DNA of 8,833 nucleotides from assembly GCA_021648225.1 (NCBI GenBank), contig JAKITE010000122.1, positions 1 through 8,833 on the forward strand, given 5' to 3'. The notes beneath the pieces were generated by a model that was not told the origin of the DNA, did no database searches, and worked only from the letters and a program-made list of their open reading frames with translations. The position numbers were made by a program, and so were the translations under genes. Position 1 is the first letter of the stretch, and each line of letters starts with the position of its first letter. Shown here piece by piece: positions 6,342 through 8,833 of this stretch. This DNA comes from Paracoccaceae bacterium. GTDB taxonomy: Bacteria; Pseudomonadota; Alphaproteobacteria; Rhodobacterales; Rhodobacteraceae.

Positions 6342-7066
6342 GCTTTGCTGAAACGGTCCGCTTGGGGGATCCGGATCGTTATTTGGCGGCGATGGCTGCA
6401 AAACCGGATGCCCGTGAAAAGCTGCTGGTTTTATACGCGTTTAACCTTGAAATCGCCCGTGCGCCTTGGGCCAGTGCTGAACCGATGATTGCTGAAATGC
6501 GGTTGCAATGGTGGCTGGATGCAATTGGCGATATTTTTGAGGGGCGCGGCGCGCGCGGGCATGAAGTGTTGGCACCATTGGCGGCGTTGATTGATGCCCA
6601 TAATTTGCCGCGCGAGGTTTTTGACAACATGATCAATGCGCGGCAGTTTGATATTTACCGTGAACCCCATGCGGATCGTGCGGCGTTTGATCACTATGTC
6701 ATGGCGACCTCGGGTGGGATTATGGGTTTGGCGGCACGGGTATTGGGCGGTGATGCTTTGGCGGTTAAACATATTGCTTACGGCGCGGGAGTGGCAAACC
6801 TGCTGCGCGCCGCGCCAGAGCTGATTGTGCGGGGATGCAAACCTTTGCCGCAGGATATTGCACCGGTGATTGACACAGCACTTGCGGGGTTGGCGGTGCC
6901 TGTGGCAAAAACCGTGTTTTCGGCAGCTTTGGCAGGCTGGCGGGCGCGGGCGGTTTTGCAGGCTGCGCGCAAAAAACCCGAACATATCGCGGCGGGATTG
7001 TTGGAGGAATCGCCGGCGTGGCGGCGGTTTAGTTTTATGCGGTGCCGGATAACGGGGCGGTTTTAG
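6338..7066 (+). CDS. Squalene/phytoene synthase family protein, NDUFAF6-like (242 aa)
   Basis: The fold family is recognisable from YAFNLEIAR (33-41), RLQWWLDA (55-62), ARQFDIY (101-107) and NLLRAAPELIVRGCKPLP (154-171). In true squalene or phytoene synthases the first and third of these regions carry the Asp-rich diphosphate/Mg sites (YAxCRxxDD and NILRDVxED). Here those aspartates are missing. That pattern matches the alphaproteobacterial relatives of mitochondrial NDUFAF6, a complex I assembly factor, so a non-catalytic or assembly role is more likely than carotenoid or hopanoid synthesis. No other isoprenoid gene is nearby. ATG 6338 overlaps the preceding stop and is preceded only by a weak AAAGG. 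The stop TAG (7064-7066) overlaps the convergent MFS stop by a few bases, and a REP-like hairpin begins two bases later. Confidence 0.8.
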   Translation: MSFAETVRLGDPDRYLAAMAAKPDAREKLLVLYAFNLEIARAPWASAEPMIAEMRLQWWLDAIGDIFEGRGARGHEVLAPLAALIDAHNLPREVFDNMINARQFDIYREPHADRAAFDHYVMATSGGIMGLAARVLGGDALAVKHIAYGAGVANLLRAAPELIVRGCKPLPQDIAPVIDTALAGLAVPVAKTVFSAALAGWRARAVLQAARKKPEHIAAGLLEESPAWRRFSFMRCRITGRF

Positions 7067-8304
7067 TGGCGGGGTGAACCCCGCCCTACGATTCCTTTAC
7101 TTTGCAGTGTGAACCAGATCAGCGCACCTCCTGCCAACAACAAAAACGGAATCATCGCCATGTTTACAGCTGTCCAGCCTTGTTGCGCGGTGCCGCCGCT
7201 ACCGTTCATTAAGCCGCCAGATGCAAAAGATGCGACGGTCACCATGCCAAATACCGCAAAATCATTCATGCCCTGCACACGGCCACGCTCGGATTCGGTA
7301 TGGGCGGTTGAAATCATCGTTGTTGCCCCGATAAAACCAAAATTCCAGCCAATGCCAAGCAGGACTAGCGTGACATAAAAATTCATCAACTCAATCCCGC
7401 TTAGGGCGACGATTCCGGCAGCAGCCAGAATGATCAGGCCAAGCGTGATGATTTTCTCTGCACCGAACCGGTTAATCAGGTGGCCGGTGAAGAAACTAGG
7501 CACATACATCGCCAAAACATGGCCCATCACCACATCCGCCGAGGCATTGGTGCCATAGTCAAAACCAACAACCGCCAGCGGGGTTGAGGTCATCACCAAA
7601 TTCATCAGGGAATAGGAAACCATGGCGCAAATCATTGCTACTGCAATTTTTGGCGTGCGCAAAAGCTGCATGCGCGTGCGGCCTTTGGGGGCGTCTTGGC
7701 TGGGCTTTTCCGGCTTGGGGATATCTAGGAAAAAGAACAGAAATACGCCAACGCCATTTAGCGCAATCATGGTGAAATAGGCACCAATAAAAGGCACCGA
7801 AAATAAATCATTGGTAAGTTTTACCAGTTGCGGGCCAAGAATAGCTGCAACCAAGCCACCGGCCATCACCCATGAAATTGCTTTTGCTGTGAATTCAGGA
7901 CTAGCTGTATCGGTGGCGGCAAAACGGTAAAGCGCTTGGGCTGCCATATATATGCCCACCAGAAACCCGCCAAAACAAAACAGCCAAAAAGACCCGATCC
8001 ACAGCGCGTAAGCCGCAACACTGGCCCCGCCAGCGCCACCGGCAGTGCCAATAATAAACCCGATACGGCGGCCATATTTTTGCATGATGCTCGCAAGAAC
8101 CGGCGCTGCGAACATAGACCCCATCACGGTCATGGTGATGGGCAGGGTGGCAAGCCTCGGGTCCGAAGCCAGCATTTGCCCCGCCAGCCCGCCCAGCACA
8201 AAATGCAACACCATTTGCGCGCCAAGCGTGGCTTGGGCTGCGACCAGAACGATCACATTACGCATGGCGCGACGATCAGGATTTACAGGTTTGGTGGTGG
8301 TCAT
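7063..8304 (-). CDS. Major facilitator superfamily transporter (413 aa)
   Basis: The protein is a polytopic inner-membrane carrier with about 12 hydrophobic segments. It carries an MFS motif-A-like stretch GSMFAAPVLASIMQKYGRR (62-80) after the second segment, a basic cytoplasmic loop between the two halves (about 196-218, rich in K, P and R), and a second-half equivalent FFTGHLINRFGAEK. The substrate is not evident. ATG 8302-8304 has AGAGGAA upstream, but about 12 bases away, which is longer than usual; ATG at codon 14 is an alternative. The last eight codons (V406-H413) lie in a REP-like hairpin (7068-7089) and the TAA stop follows directly, so the native C-terminus appears to have been replaced. 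The gene is divergent from the AlkA-type gene, with an 80-bp shared regulatory gap, and converges on the NDUFAF6-like gene with a four-base overlap. Confidence 0.85.
   Translation of the reverse strand: MTTTKPVNPDRRAMRNVIVLVAAQATLGAQMVLHFVLGGLAGQMLASDPRLATLPITMTVMGSMFAAPVLASIMQKYGRRIGFIIGTAGGAGGASVAAYALWIGSFWLFCFGGFLVGIYMAAQALYRFAATDTASPEFTAKAISWVMAGGLVAAILGPQLVKLTNDLFSVPFIGAYFTMIALNGVGVFLFFFLDIPKPEKPSQDAPKGRTRMQLLRTPKIAVAMICAMVSYSLMNLVMTSTPLAVVGFDYGTNASADVVMGHVLAMYVPSFFTGHLINRFGAEKIITLGLIILAAAGIVALSGIELMNFYVTLVLLGIGWNFGFIGATTMISTAHTESERGRVQGMNDFAVFGMVTVASFASGGLMNGSGGTAQQGWTAVNMAMIPFLLLAGGALIWFTLQSKGIVGRGSPRH
7068..7089 (-). repeat. Single REP-like element inside the 3' end of the MFS gene
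   Basis: On the minus strand the element reads GTAG (7089-7086), GGCGGGG, loop TTCA, CCCCGCC, a perfect 7-bp hairpin with the same GTAG-GG foot as the doublet at 4495-4563 but another stem sequence. It encodes VGRGSPRH at the MFS C-terminus and starts two bases past the NDUFAF6-like stop on the other strand. As RNA from either side it could act as a 3'-end stabilising hairpin between the convergent genes. Confidence 0.72.
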
Positions 8305-8335
8305 CCGGCTGTTGTATTCCTCTGAACAGCGGGTG

Positions 8336-8359
8336 CAATTGCTATTTTTGCCAATTGCT
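8336..8359. repeat. Paired CAATTGCT motifs between divergent genes
   Basis: CAATTGCT occurs at 8336-8343 and again at 8352-8359, a 16-bp direct repeat, and each copy contains the palindrome CAATTG. The pair lies in the 80-bp gap shared by the MFS and AlkA-type genes, where an operator would be expected. Chance occurrence in an AT-rich stretch is possible. Confidence 0.4.
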
Positions 8360-8372
8360 GCAAAACATTCAA
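8344..8372 (-). promoter_or_regulatory. Candidate promoter of the MFS gene
   Basis: On the minus strand TTGAAT (8372-8367), a 17-bp spacer and AAAAAT (8349-8344) each match consensus at four of six positions, which would place the start near 8337. It overlaps the CAATTGCT repeats. Confidence 0.3.
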
Positions 8373-8374
8373 AA

Positions 8375-8380
8375 AGAGGA
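8375..8380 (+). promoter_or_regulatory. Ribosome binding site of the AlkA-type gene
   Basis: AGAGGA is four bases before ATG 8385, a good Shine-Dalgarno that fixes this start. No clear plus-strand -35/-10 pair precedes it. Confidence 0.65.
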
Positions 8381-8384
8381 AAGC

Positions 8385-8833
8385 ATGGTTGATCGAATTA
8401 TTGAAACGATGGAGGATATTGCCGAGGGCGCTGCGTGGCTGGCCGCCAACCATCCGCGCTTTGCCCATGCGATAACCTTGACCGGACAACCGCCATTACG
8501 GCGACGCGCCGACGGGTTCGAGGCGTTGCTTTCGGCGATTGTGTCGCAACAAATATCGGTGGCGGCAGCGCGCGGTATCTGGCAGCGGCTGGAAACGGCA
8601 GGGGCGATTACTGCCGAGGCCATATTGGCGCTGGAACATGACGTATTGCGCGGGCTCGGGCTTTCGAACCAAAAGGCAACCTATGCAAAAGCGCTGGCGC
8701 AGGCGAGGATTGATTTTGCAGCATTGCGTAGCCAGCGCGCTGAAAGCGTGGTGCTTGAATTAACCGCCATAAAAGGCATCGGTAACTGGACGGCCGAGAT
8801 ATACCCAATGTTCAGCCTTGGCCGTGCCGATGT
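8385..8833 (+). CDS. DNA-3-methyladenine glycosylase, AlkA/HhH-GPD type (partial)
   Basis: This base-excision repair enzyme would remove alkylated purines from DNA. The frame runs from ATG 8385 past the window edge, and 149 codons are visible. After a short N-terminal part, GFEALLSAIVSQQISVAAA (about 46-64) matches the conserved helix that opens the HhH-GPD fold. LTAIKGIGNWTAEIYPMFSLGRADV near the end, given here only to locate it (about 125-149), is the helix-hairpin-helix plus the lead-in to the catalytic region. The catalytic aspartate, expected a few residues further on, is beyond the window. The protein lacks the N-terminal beta domain of E. coli AlkA, so it belongs to the shorter family members of roughly 210 aa. 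There is no sign of an Ada-type regulator nearby; the divergent MFS gene shares its upstream region. Confidence 0.88.
   Translation, partial: MVDRIIETMEDIAEGAAWLAANHPRFAHAITLTGQPPLRRRADGFEALLSAIVSQQISVAAARGIWQRLETAGAITAEAILALEHDVLRGLGLSNQKATYAKALAQARIDFAALRSQRAESVVLELTAIKGIGNWTAEIYPMFSLGRAD

Overview
The window looks like ordinary chromosomal sequence from an alphaproteobacterium, most likely of the Rhodobacterales/Roseobacter type. That assignment is an inference from protein flavour (CysS, citramalate synthase, NDUFAF6-like phytoene-synthase relative), a moderate GC content near 50-55%, and the gene order cysS - cimA - phytoene-synthase-like. It is not a database match. I see no phage, plasmid, CRISPR array or defence island.

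Layout. Positions 1-33 hold the last codons of an upstream gene that overlaps (ATGA) a half-size ArsP/YraQ-type permease (30-527). Converging on it is a three-histidine-box fatty acid desaturase (570-1616, minus). Next on the minus strand comes a tRNA-Gln(CTG) (1811-1884) with a good sigma70-type promoter (1896-1924). A translationally coupled pair of small YeeE/YedE-type sulfur-compound transporter proteins follows (2042-2467 and 2467-2880, plus). The plus strand then carries cysS (3052-4458), cimA (4574-6190), a 52-codon remnant resembling the start of a SAM methyltransferase (6183-6341), and an NDUFAF6-like squalene/phytoene synthase family protein (6338-7066). The last three overlap and probably form one transcription unit. 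An MFS transporter (7063-8304, minus) converges on the NDUFAF6-like gene. It is divergent from an AlkA-type DNA glycosylase (8385 to the window end, partial).

Functional themes. CysS (cysteine activation) sits downstream of a sulfur-transport-type pair. CimA makes citramalate from pyruvate and acetyl-CoA for the threonine-independent isoleucine route. The remaining genes are housekeeping or accessory.

The most interesting structure is at small scale. (i) A REP doublet at 4495-4563 consists of two perfect 25-bp inverted copies. Each is a GTAG tetranucleotide plus a 9-bp hairpin, and the doublet ends directly at the cimA Shine-Dalgarno. (ii) A single REP-like element of another sequence class at 7068-7089 supplies the last eight codons of the MFS gene. 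(iii) cysS is mosaic: its last third drops from about 55% to about 44% GC with a clear codon-use shift. (iv) A methyltransferase gene appears to have shrunk to 52 codons while keeping overlaps with both neighbours. (v) A perfect 10-bp inverted repeat with 31-bp half-site spacing lies over a candidate promoter upstream of cysS. I found no complete new multi-gene system.
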